Below, in pieces: positions 1-5,568 of a DNA stretch of 5,568 nucleotides. This DNA is from Thermodesulfobacterium sp. Lineage in GTDB: Bacteria > Desulfobacterota > Thermodesulfobacteria > Thermodesulfobacteriales > Thermodesulfobacteriaceae. A program made the translations under genes and the position numbers. Position 1 is the stretch's first letter. Every line of letters begins with the position of its first letter. Where the stretch lies: NCBI GenBank assembly GCA_021163085.1, contig JAGGXL010000102.1:1-5568 (forward strand). Direction: 5' to 3'. The notes below the pieces were generated by a model. The model was not told where the DNA came from, searched no databases, and worked only from the letters and a program-made list of their open reading frames with translations.

Positions 1-647
1 ATGCTCAATCTTGTGAAAAAAACGAAACAAAAGTTTCTATAATACTTGAGGAAGAAAAAGAGATTGCCCCAGATACCTTATCTATAAATTTAAGAATAGA
101 TGTGCTAGCTCAAAAAGAAGTAGAAGCTATAAATATAATGGGAGAAGTAGATAAAGGTTTAAAAGGTCTTAATTTAGAATATAAAGGTGGCAGATATTCG
201 GTTTATGAAAATTGTTGGTGGGAAAAGGGTAAAAGAAGATGTTCAGGATATAAAGGGTGGGTAGAATATATATTTTTGCTAAAAGAAGTTTCTCAGCAGA
301 ATAAAATTTTTGAAAAACTTAATGAATTTAAAGAAAAATATGGAGAAAAGCTCAAGTTCAGCATTTACAGAACAGACTGGATTGTTTCTGAAAAAGAGGC
401 AAAAAAGGCAGAGGAGGAACTCAGGCTTTTAATTATTGAAAGAGCAAAGGGGTTTTCAGAAACGATATCTAAAGCTCTTGGTAAAAATTGTGATATAGAG
501 CTTATCGATTATCAAGCGCAAAAGTCACATTCTTTTTATGTTTATCCAGCAAGAGCCATGGAAAAAGCAACTGTAGAAGCTCCAGAACCTAAAAGAGAAG
601 AAAAAAGCATTATTGTAAGAGCTGTAGTAAAATTAAATTGTAAATAA
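1..647 (+). CDS. SIMPL-domain (DUF541) protein, 5'-truncated by window edge
   Basis: The frame is open from the first bases of the window to TAA at 645-647, giving 214 visible residues. The GTG at 102 lies inside the domain and is not the start, because the residues before it (A-P-D-T-L-S-I-N-L-R-I) match the SIMPL opening, where PD is followed by a beta strand. Further family features are the helix after 'VLAQKEVEA', a 'SVYEN...GYKG' segment, a second helix with 'EAKKAEEELRLLIIERAKGF', an 'ALG' turn, and the ending 'PARAME...' followed by a final beta strand (VRAVVKL). SIMPL proteins are usually secreted or envelope-associated, about 230-250 residues long, and mostly of unknown biochemical role. 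An N-terminal signal peptide of some 20 residues is probably missing here, so export is inferred. Visible Cys residues are C4, C71, C80, C163 and C213, which is notable for an exported protein. The gene is likely co-transcribed with the stress-protein gene 13 bases downstream. Confidence 0.8.
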   Translation, partial: AQSCEKNETKVSIILEEEKEIAPDTLSINLRIDVLAQKEVEAINIMGEVDKGLKGLNLEYKGGRYSVYENCWWEKGKRRCSGYKGWVEYIFLLKEVSQQNKIFEKLNEFKEKYGEKLKFSIYRTDWIVSEKEAKKAEEELRLLIIERAKGFSETISKALGKNCDIELIDYQAQKSHSFYVYPARAMEKATVEAPEPKREEKSIIVRAVVKLNCK

Positions 648-652
648 GGAGG
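646..652 (+). promoter_or_regulatory. Ribosome binding site AAGGAGG for the universal stress protein
   Basis: AAGGAGG overlaps the last two bases of the preceding TAA stop and lies 8 bases before the TTG at 661. This near-consensus anti-16S match is what supports TTG as the start. The first ATG in that frame lies well inside the Usp fold. Confidence 0.85.
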
Positions 653-660
653 AATAAAAA

Positions 661-1119
661 TTGGTAGAGTTCAAGGTTATTGCAATTCCTGTAGATTTTT
701 CTGAAATATCTTCTGTAATTGCAGAGTGGGGTAAAGCACTGGCAAAAAAACTGAGGTCCAAGATAATACTGATCAATGTAGTGGAAGACCTACCAGCTTT
801 TGAAGATATTTCTGCAGATGCCAAAACTTTTCAAGAGCTTGAGGAAATCATATTTGAAGGTGCAAGGGAGTATATGCAGAACTTTTTGAATAAACACTTC
901 TCAGATTTTCCTGATGTAAAACCAGTTATTGTTAAAGGGAAGGTGGTAGAAAAAATAATAGAGGTAGCCAAGGAAAACGGGGTAGATCTTATTGTAATGG
1001 GGACCCACGGAAAAAAAGGAATTGATAAGATTATTTTTGGAAGTGTGGCAGAAGGAGTAGTGAAATATTCTCCTATTCCAGTATTAACTATAAATCCTTA
1101 TAGAATTAAAGAAAAATAA
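661..1119 (+). CDS. Universal stress protein, UspA family, nucleotide-binding type
   Basis: This is a 152-residue single-domain Usp, the usual length for the family. Usp proteins are cytoplasmic alpha/beta dimers that help cells survive starvation, oxidative and other stresses; those with an intact loop bind ATP. The protein opens with beta strand 1 and the 'P-V-D-F-S' motif, where D12 is the expected adenine-contacting Asp. It ends with the ATP loop G-x2-G-x9-G-S (G114, G117, G127, S128), followed by 'SPIPVLTI', the typical last strand. The segment 'NGVDLIVMGTHG' (107-117) is also characteristic. The central part (about 45-80) is a helical insert seen in many family members. The start is TTG, supported by a strong ribosome binding site 8 bases upstream. 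The gene follows the SIMPL gene closely and is probably in one transcript with it. It meets the - strand ybgF tail to tail with a single base between the stop codons. The partner or stress signal cannot be read from the sequence. Confidence 0.93.
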   Translation: MVEFKVIAIPVDFSEISSVIAEWGKALAKKLRSKIILINVVEDLPAFEDISADAKTFQELEEIIFEGAREYMQNFLNKHFSDFPDVKPVIVKGKVVEKIIEVAKENGVDLIVMGTHGKKGIDKIIFGSVAEGVVKYSPIPVLTINPYRIKEK

Positions 1120-1127
1120 CTTATTTT
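1113..1127. repeat. AT-only palindrome spanning two convergent stop codons
   Basis: AAAATAA (1113-1119), one C, then TTATTTT (1121-1127) form a perfect 7-base inverted repeat that contains the stop codons of both converging genes. Read on the - strand it runs into a T-rich stretch (TTTTTCTTT); on the + strand six T follow at 1133-1138. It could be a minimal two-way terminator, but the stem has no G-C pair and the loop is too small without opening base pairs. Three of the seven pairs come automatically from the two TAA stops. The palindrome is seen directly; its function is doubtful. Confidence 0.3.
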
Positions 1128-2053
1128 AACAATTTTTTGGCAATATCAGCCTCTTTACTATTTGGATAATTATTAATAACCTTCTTAAGAAGAAGCTTAT
1201 AAGCCTCTATATCTCCGAGAGCCTTAAAAGCTTTAGCCTGATTGAACATAGCAGTTGGTTTTAAGGGATGCCAACCTGGAAGTTCAATTAATTTCTGATA
1301 ATTTAAAATTGCTTCTTCATATTCTTTCTCTTTAAAATAACTTTCTCCAATCCAAAAGTAAGCCTGTCCTATCCACTTACCTTTGGGAAATCTTTCGATA
1401 TATTCTTCAAAAAGTTTCCTTGCATTTTTAAAGTCCCCTTTTTGATAATAGGAATAAGCCTTTTCATAAAGTTCAGCCTCATTCAAAGGCTTTTCTTCAG
1501 GTTTTTGTGGTTGTGGCGCAGTAGCATTTGTAGCATTGGTAGCATTAGTAGCCTTTTCAGGAGCAATTGATGTAGCATTGGAGATAAGAGTTTCGTTTGT
1601 TGCAGGAAGAGTTTCATTGGAAACAGCTTCAGGGCTTATTAACAATTTTTTTTCAACCTCTCTCATTCTCAATTCTAATGCCTGAGTTCTGGTAGACAAA
1701 TCTTCTAACTGATCGGTAATTTCTTTTTTTTCTGCCTCCTGTGAAAATCTAAGATCTTCCAGTTGAGAAGATAGCAGGGCCTGTTCATTCTTAATTTCTT
1801 CCAATTCAGAAAGGATTTGAGTTTTTATATCTAACAAAACTTCTTTGGAAATTTTAGCTTCGAGGTTAGTTACTTTCCTGTTTAATTCATTCAATTTTTC
1901 TTCAAATTCCGCATATCTCTGGTTTTGTTTATTTATAGTGGTTTCAAGATTAATAACTTTGATTTTAAGAGTTTGAATTTCATCCTGAGAAGCTACACAA
2001 CCTGTCAATATCAGAGGCAAAAATAAAAAAAAGATCAAAACAATTTTTTTCAT
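1121..2053 (-). CDS. ybgF: YbgF/CpoB-like lipoprotein: coiled coil plus TPR domain
   Basis: The protein has 310 residues. It begins with a lipoprotein signal peptide: MKK, a hydrophobic core (4-16) and lipobox L16-T17-G18-C19, so it is most likely lipidated at C19. With Val, not Asp, at +2, outer-membrane sorting is expected by the enterobacterial rule. Residues about 23-138 are charged heptad-like sequence, predicted as a long coiled coil. Residues 139-190 are a low-complexity Asn/Thr/Ala/Pro linker. Residues 193-308 carry three TPR-like units (for example 'YSYYQKGDFKNARKLFEEYIERFPKG' split over the first unit, then 'YFWIGESYFKEKEYEEAI'), the YbgF C-terminal pattern. E. coli CpoB is periplasmic and links peptidoglycan synthesis to Tol-Pal during constriction. 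This homologue is bigger, apparently lipid-anchored and not beside tol-pal genes, so the same role is inferred only. Its ATG overlaps the upstream TGA (ATGA), suggesting translational coupling. Confidence 0.85.
   Translation of the reverse strand: MKKIVLIFFLFLPLILTGCVASQDEIQTLKIKVINLETTINKQNQRYAEFEEKLNELNRKVTNLEAKISKEVLLDIKTQILSELEEIKNEQALLSSQLEDLRFSQEAEKKEITDQLEDLSTRTQALELRMREVEKKLLISPEAVSNETLPATNETLISNATSIAPEKATNATNATNATAPQPQKPEEKPLNEAELYEKAYSYYQKGDFKNARKLFEEYIERFPKGKWIGQAYFWIGESYFKEKEYEEAILNYQKLIELPGWHPLKPTAMFNQAKAFKALGDIEAYKLLLKKVINNYPNSKEADIAKKLLK
1521..1552 (-). repeat. 9-base tandem repeat encoding Asn-Ala-Thr units
   Basis: Three and a half copies of a 9-base unit are visible on the + strand: GTAGCATTT, GTAGCATTG, GTAGCATTA, then GTAGC. 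They lie in frame in the ybgF linker and encode the repeated A-T-N triplets around residues 168-178. A related copy, GTAGCATTG, occurs at 1572-1580. Because the unit is a multiple of three, gain or loss of copies would lengthen or shorten the linker without breaking the frame. Confidence 0.85.
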
Positions 2054-2853
2054 TTCAATCCCCCTTTTGTTTTTAAATAATCCTCTACATCTTTTGTTAA
2101 ATCTAAGGGTAGGTCTTCTGAATCAAAAATTATTTTATCTTCTCCTAAATATTTTAAAGTGTAAACTATCAAAGGCAACTCTCTTTTAACTTCTTTTTCT
2201 CTTATTTTTTTGAAAAGTCTATTTTCTTCTCCTTCGGTTTTTTTAAGCCCGGTTAAATGATATTTTAAAAGTTTTTTTTCAGTATCTTCCCAAAGAGACA
2301 AAAATTCCGGGGTTCTTATAGAAAATCTTAAAAAACTAATGGGAGGGCCTTCATCAAGTTCAGGGGTTACAAGGTGCATCATTGCTCCTGCTTCACAGGC
2401 TCTTGCACTTATAAGTTGCCAAATAACGTCTTGCCAAGATCCCTTAGGTCCTCCAGGTAAAGCAGGGTGAAGATTAATAATTTTTAAAGATTTACAAAAC
2501 TCTGGAGAGACAATCCACATATATCCTGCAAAGACACCAAAATCTATTTTCTCATCAAGTCTTTTTAAAACTTCGTCATGATAGAGTTTTCTCCAAAGTT
2601 CTTTGTCCTTTTTTCTCAGTTCGGGTTTAAACTTTATAGCAGAGAAGGAAATAACTTTCAATTTCATTTCGTTTCTGGCAATATTTATCAATTTATCCGA
2701 AAAATAACTTTCTCCAGGCTCTCTGCTTATAAATACATAAGAAATTTTTAAAGGTAAAAATCCTGATTTTATTTCTGAATAAACAACTTTTAAAAGGTCT
2801 ATAGCTGCTTGGTCTCTCCCTGTAGTAAACCAGCCTATTTTTTTAAATTTCAT
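2050..2853 (-). CDS. Formyltransferase-family protein (PurN/Fmt-like fold), substrate unknown
   Basis: The protein has 267 residues from the chosen ATG at 2853. An in-frame ATG further upstream (2928) would overlap dgt by 86 bases and adds residues unlike the family; the chosen one has AAGGAG 8 bases upstream. The formyltransferase catalytic triad is present: N127 and H129 in 'IINLHPALPGG', and D167 in 'LDEGPPIS', matching Asn-His-Asp of PurN and Fmt. 'FGVFAGYMWIVSPEF' (105-119) is the usual strand and helix before the active site. Family members transfer a formyl group from 10-formyltetrahydrofolate to an amine. The N-terminus ('GWFTTGRDQAA', then 'FISREPGE') differs from true PurN, and about 95 residues, probably helical, follow the catalytic core. 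There is no clear Fmt C-terminal domain, so neither purN nor fmt can be claimed. The gene overlaps dgt by 11 bases and ybgF by 4 and is presumably cytoplasmic. Confidence 0.82.
   Translation of the reverse strand: MKFKKIGWFTTGRDQAAIDLLKVVYSEIKSGFLPLKISYVFISREPGESYFSDKLINIARNEMKLKVISFSAIKFKPELRKKDKELWRKLYHDEVLKRLDEKIDFGVFAGYMWIVSPEFCKSLKIINLHPALPGGPKGSWQDVIWQLISARACEAGAMMHLVTPELDEGPPISFLRFSIRTPEFLSLWEDTEKKLLKYHLTGLKKTEGEENRLFKKIREKEVKRELPLIVYTLKYLGEDKIIFDSEDLPLDLTKDVEDYLKTKGGLK
2060..2066 (-). promoter_or_regulatory. Ribosome binding site AAGGGGG for ybgF
   Basis: On the - strand AAGGGGG ends 6 bases before the ybgF ATG and lies within the last codons of the formyltransferase gene. It is purine-rich but less canonical than AGGAGG. 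Together with the ATGA stop/start overlap it suggests re-initiation by ribosomes finishing the upstream gene. Confidence 0.6.
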
Positions 2854-3922
2854 AGAAAAAACTCCTTGTTTCAAAGCTGATTCCCAGAGGTTTGGGGATA
2901 AAAAGCTCAAAATACTGATAAAGAGCAAATCTATCCGTCATTCCAGAAATATAATCAGCGATAATCCTTTCCTTAGAAAAGTTAGCAAAAATCTGACTTG
3001 CTTTTTGAAAATATTCTATCTTTTCAAAGTTTTCATAGTAAAACTCAAAAAGAGATGTTAAAATTTTTTTTGCCTTCTCAAACTCCCCTCTTACTACAGG
3101 AGAAAAATATATTCTATCAAAAAGGAAATCTCTTAAAGCTATGAGAGCTTCTAAGCACTTCTCTTCTATTAGTATAGCTCTTTTATTTGCTTCCTTAGTG
3201 GTTAAGATTACACTTTTTACCAAGGTATTTATTCTTTCAGAATGGGAAAGCCCCAGTCTTTTTTTTACTATCTCAGGTAGATCTTCTATGGTAATCAAAC
3301 CAGCTCTTATGGCATCATCTGTATCGTGGTTAACATAGGCTATTATATCCGAAATTCTTACTACTTCAGCTTCCAGAGTAAGAGGCTTTTCTTTTTCAGA
3401 AAAAACAGACCCTTTACCTTTGGAATGATTTAATATCCCATCCCTTACTTCTAAAGTTAAGTTAAGCCCTTTTCCATTTTTTTCTAATATATCTACCACT
3501 CGTAAACTTTGTTCGTTATGTTTAAATCCTTCAGGTAAAAGCTCATTTAATACTTCTTCTCCTGCATGTCCAAAAGGTGTATGCCCAAGATCATGCCCAA
3601 GAGCTATAGCTTCTGTCAGATCTTCATTAAGTTTTAACGCCTTTGATATAGTTCTTGCAATTTGAGCTACTTCCAGAGTATGAGTAAGCCTTGTTCTATA
3701 GTGATCTCCTTTTGGTGCAAGAAAGACCTGAGTTTTGTGTTTAAGCCTTCTAAAAGCCTTTGAATGAATAATTCTATCTCTATCTCTTTCAAAACAGGTT
3801 CGTATTTCGCATTCCTTTTCAGGACGGAGTCTTCCTTTAGAATATTTAGATTTTGCTGCAAAAGGAGAAAGAATTTTTTCTTCTAAAGCTTCCTTTTCTT
3901 TTCTTATAGAATCATTTAACAT
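2843..3922 (-). CDS. dgt: dGTP triphosphohydrolase-like HD-domain protein
   Basis: The protein has 359 residues, a normal length for the shorter dGTPase-like subgroup. These enzymes hydrolyse dNTPs, classically dGTP to deoxyguanosine plus triphosphate, and so limit dNTP pools. The family signature 'RDRDRIIHSKAFRRL' and 'HKTQVF' (46-67) is followed by HD-domain metal ligands H81 ('RLTHTLE'), H110-D111 ('GHDLGHTPFGHAGE') and D192 ('ISDIIAY'). H118 and E122 of the second motif are also intact, so it should be catalytically competent. The C-terminal 'ADYISGMTDRFALYQY' is also typical. The ATG at 3922 is preferred: an in-frame TTG two codons earlier would leave no space after the AAAGG ribosome binding site. 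The gene overlaps recJ by 11 bases upstream and the formyltransferase gene by 11 bases downstream, so it is probably coupled to both. Which dNTP is preferred, and whether another dNTP activates it, cannot be told from sequence. Confidence 0.92.
   Translation of the reverse strand: MLNDSIRKEKEALEEKILSPFAAKSKYSKGRLRPEKECEIRTCFERDRDRIIHSKAFRRLKHKTQVFLAPKGDHYRTRLTHTLEVAQIARTISKALKLNEDLTEAIALGHDLGHTPFGHAGEEVLNELLPEGFKHNEQSLRVVDILEKNGKGLNLTLEVRDGILNHSKGKGSVFSEKEKPLTLEAEVVRISDIIAYVNHDTDDAIRAGLITIEDLPEIVKKRLGLSHSERINTLVKSVILTTKEANKRAILIEEKCLEALIALRDFLFDRIYFSPVVRGEFEKAKKILTSLFEFYYENFEKIEYFQKASQIFANFSKERIIADYISGMTDRFALYQYFELFIPKPLGISFETRSFFYEI
2862..2867 (-). promoter_or_regulatory. Ribosome binding site AAGGAG deciding the formyltransferase start
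   Basis: AAGGAG on the - strand lies inside the 3' end of dgt, 8 bases before the ATG at 2853. Spacing and match are good, which favours this ATG over the farther upstream in-frame ATG at 2928. Confidence 0.8.
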
Positions 3923-5568
3923 CCTCAACCTTTATCTCTAAATTTCCTGTAAAGCTATTAATAAAAGGGGTTCCTACAATTAGTTTTATTTCATTATTTT
4001 CTAATAGCTTATTAAAAAAAATAGCAGAAAGTTTTTTGTCTTCTTTTTGTAAAATAAGTTTTGAGTGTTTATCCTTTAAAACTTTAATTTCTTTTATTTC
4101 AAAGTTTTTAAGAAGAAGAGCAGGTGGTAAATGTCCTTCTCCATAAGGATGAAATTGTTCAAAAGCAAAAACATTTTCTTTATAAAGAAGTTCAGATAAA
4201 CTTGTTTCAGCATCAATGTAAATCGGTTCTACAGAAAGTATATCTGGCTTATACTTTTTCATAAGCTCTTCTAAGCGGGATTTTAGTTGGGGTATGAGTT
4301 CTTTATATATTTTAAAACCCAGGGCACACTTATGTCCTCCAAACTGTATCAAAAGGTCTTTACACTGAGAAATAATGTTCAGAAAATTCATTCTGGAAGG
4401 AGATCTCACTGATCCATGTGCTACTTCATTTTCTTGAGAGATAACGATGGTTGGTAAATTGTATAAATTCTTGAATCGATTAGCAATCAATCCCAGCAAT
4501 CCTTTAGATATATTTTCAAAAACCAAAAATAAAAAATTAGAATTTTTAAAGTTTTCATCAAATTGGGAGATGGTAGATTTTAAGATTTCTTCTTCAAGAG
4601 CTTGTCTCTCCTGATTTAAGCTTTCGATTTTAGAGAAGTTTTTTTCTGCACAGGTTTTATCTGAGGATGTGAGAAATTCAAAAGCTACTTCCGGTTTTCC
4701 CATTCTGCCGGTTGAATTAATTTTGGGAATAATTTTAAAATTTATATCCTCTTCAGAAAGCCCAAATTTTAAATCAGCTTTTTCAATTAACACTTTTGTA
4801 CACGGAAAAAAAGGATTTAAAAGATCTCTAAATCCGAAAAAGGTAATGAGACGATTTTCTCCTTTTAAGGGAACCATATCTGCAAGAGTTGCTAAGCAAA
4901 CAAGTTCTAAATATTTTCTCAAAAAAGGAAGTTCTCTGTTTGCAAAAAATCCCTGAGAAAAAAAATAAGTTCTCAGAGCTCTTACTAAGGCGAAAGCCAC
5001 CCCTGCCCCGCATAAATAATATAAAGGAGAAGAAGGAGGTGTAAGTTTACCTGTTACAGTAATGGTTTCTGGTTTGTTGATTATCTCGTGATGATCAGTA
5101 ATTATTACATCGATATTTAAGGCTTTTGCAGAATTGACTGTGTGATAAGCTGAGATTCCCACATCAACTGTAATTACTAAACTTATCTCCTTATCTTTAA
5201 AATAAGGCAAAAATTTAGCATGAAATCCATACCCTTCTAAATCTTTACTGGGTATTAACCACTCTACATAAGGAGTAAAGGATTTTAAAAAATCATAAAG
5301 CACAAAGGTTCCTATAATCCCGTCTGCATCTGAATCACCATAAATGCAGATTTTTTCTCCAGATTTTATAGCTTTGTAAATACGCTCAACCGCAAGTTTC
5401 ATATCTGGAATAATAAAAGGGTCTGAAAAGTCAGAAAGCTGGGGATAAAGAAAAGAGTAAGCGGATTTTACATCTGAGAAGCCTTTGTTTATAAGAACTT
5501 TTGCTAATAGAGGAGTAAAAAAGCCTTGAGAAACAAACTCATAAACAAGTTCCTGGCTGGGAGCTTTG
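3912..5568 (-). CDS. recJ: Single-stranded-DNA exonuclease RecJ, 5' end beyond window
   Basis: The frame stays open to the right edge, with 551 visible residues; the Met at 5402 is internal. RecJ degrades single-stranded DNA 5' to 3' in RecF-pathway recombination, mismatch repair and fork processing. Numbering from the first visible codon, residues 1-55 ('FVSQGFFTPLLAKVLINKG') form the RecJ N-terminal segment. The DHH domain has motif I 'GDSDADG' (D78, D80, D82), D135 in 'TVDVGIS', D158-H159-H160, 'CGAGVAF' (186-192) and 'ATLADMVPL' with D230. 'NSTGRM' is at 284-289. The DHHA1 part has 'HGSVRS' (384-389) and 'GGHK' (410-413). The end (about 446-551) is the OB-like domain with 'PYGEG' (474-478). 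Only about 10-30 residues should be missing. All metal-binding motifs look intact. The Ser in motif I replaces the aromatic residue usual there, and the usual 'INP' segment after DHH is not evident. It is the first visible gene of the run and overlaps dgt by 11 bases. Confidence 0.95.
   Translation of the reverse strand, partial: KAPSQELVYEFVSQGFFTPLLAKVLINKGFSDVKSAYSFLYPQLSDFSDPFIIPDMKLAVERIYKAIKSGEKICIYGDSDADGIIGTFVLYDFLKSFTPYVEWLIPSKDLEGYGFHAKFLPYFKDKEISLVITVDVGISAYHTVNSAKALNIDVIITDHHEIINKPETITVTGKLTPPSSPLYYLCGAGVAFALVRALRTYFFSQGFFANRELPFLRKYLELVCLATLADMVPLKGENRLITFFGFRDLLNPFFPCTKVLIEKADLKFGLSEEDINFKIIPKINSTGRMGKPEVAFEFLTSSDKTCAEKNFSKIESLNQERQALEEEILKSTISQFDENFKNSNFLFLVFENISKGLLGLIANRFKNLYNLPTIVISQENEVAHGSVRSPSRMNFLNIISQCKDLLIQFGGHKCALGFKIYKELIPQLKSRLEELMKKYKPDILSVEPIYIDAETSLSELLYKENVFAFEQFHPYGEGHLPPALLLKNFEIKEIKVLKDKHSKLILQKEDKKLSAIFFNKLLENNEIKLIVGTPFINSFTGNLEIKVEDVK
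3929..3933 (-). promoter_or_regulatory. Ribosome binding site AAAGG deciding the dgt start
   Basis: AAAGG on the - strand lies within the last codons of recJ, 6 bases before the ATG at 3922. The alternative TTG at 3928 directly abuts it and so has no usable spacing. A GAGG also sits immediately before the ATG but is too close to act alone. Confidence 0.55.

Noticed and set aside
102..104. GTG as start of the first + strand gene
   Set aside because: The frame is open upstream to the window edge, and the upstream residues (A-P-D-T-L-S-I) are part of the SIMPL domain; no ribosome binding site precedes this GTG.
633..824. - strand open frame of 63 codons
   Set aside because: It lies opposite the start of the universal stress protein gene, has no recognisable domain, and would cross the ribosome binding site region of a confident gene.
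1088..1103. Hairpin CTATAA-ATCC-TTATAG as a terminator
   Set aside because: A six-pair stem with a single G-C pair, inside the stress-protein coding region, and no run of T follows it on either strand.
1646..1653. Runs of eight A/T (also 2272-2279, 3064-3071, 4806-4813, 4958-4965) as phase-variation switches
   Set aside because: They fall in Lys or Phe codons of intact frames in an AT-rich genome; expected by composition and not placed near gene starts.
3141..3338. + strand open frame of 65 codons
   Set aside because: It is wholly antisense to the middle of dgt, whose protein is well conserved here; there is no family resemblance.
3667..3861. - strand open frame of 64 codons
   Set aside because: It lies in another frame within the N-terminal, motif-bearing part of dgt; its sequence is low complexity.
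4669..5013. Open frames on + (4669-4956) and - (4828-5013)
   Set aside because: Both lie inside recJ, overlapping the region that encodes conserved DHH-domain motifs; no domains or ribosome binding sites support them.
5400..5402. ATG as the recJ start
   Set aside because: The 55 upstream codons encode a typical RecJ N-terminal segment in the same frame, so this Met is internal.
1..5568. CRISPR array, transposon, prophage, defence island or RNA gene
   Set aside because: No spaced direct repeats, terminal inverted repeats, transposase or integrase frames, or tRNA/rRNA-like sequence are seen; the window is filled by six confident coding regions.

Overview
This window is almost wholly protein-coding. 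It is AT-rich (about one third G+C by eye) and its proteins are rich in Lys, Glu and Ile. The lipobox and the YbgF/CpoB-type envelope protein point to a Gram-negative (diderm) bacterium. Together with the low G+C and compact, overlapping genes, this suggests a thermophile, possibly of the Thermodesulfobacteriota. That placement is an inference from style, not a match. No tRNA, rRNA, CRISPR array, insertion sequence, integrase or phage gene is visible.

Left part, + strand (1-1119): the 3' end of a SIMPL-domain (DUF541) protein, cut by the window edge, is followed after 13 bases by a small UspA-family universal stress protein. That protein starts at TTG behind a near-perfect ribosome binding site. 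The two probably share a transcript whose promoter lies to the left of the window.

Right part, - strand (1121-5568, transcribed right to left): a tightly packed run reads recJ (5' end outside the window) - dgt-like HD phosphohydrolase - PurN/Fmt-like formyltransferase of unknown substrate - YbgF/CpoB-like lipoprotein. Successive genes overlap by 11, 11 and 4 bases, and each downstream gene has its ribosome binding site inside the upstream gene, so co-transcription and translational coupling are very likely. The first two genes concern DNA ends and dNTPs, the third is a folate-type formyl transfer enzyme, and the last is an envelope protein. A single common pathway is not obvious. The two transcription units converge with one base between their stop codons.

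The longest gap between genes is 13 bases, so there is no non-coding stretch to describe and no promoter can be assigned. Two starts were moved downstream of the longest open frame on ribosome-binding-site evidence (formyltransferase and dgt). recJ was extended past its first visible Met to the window edge because the upstream residues match the RecJ N-terminus. I find no clear new biological system here. The most useful leads are the substrate of the formyltransferase, the recJ-dgt-formyltransferase-ybgF gene run, and an N-X-T-rich linker in the lipoprotein.
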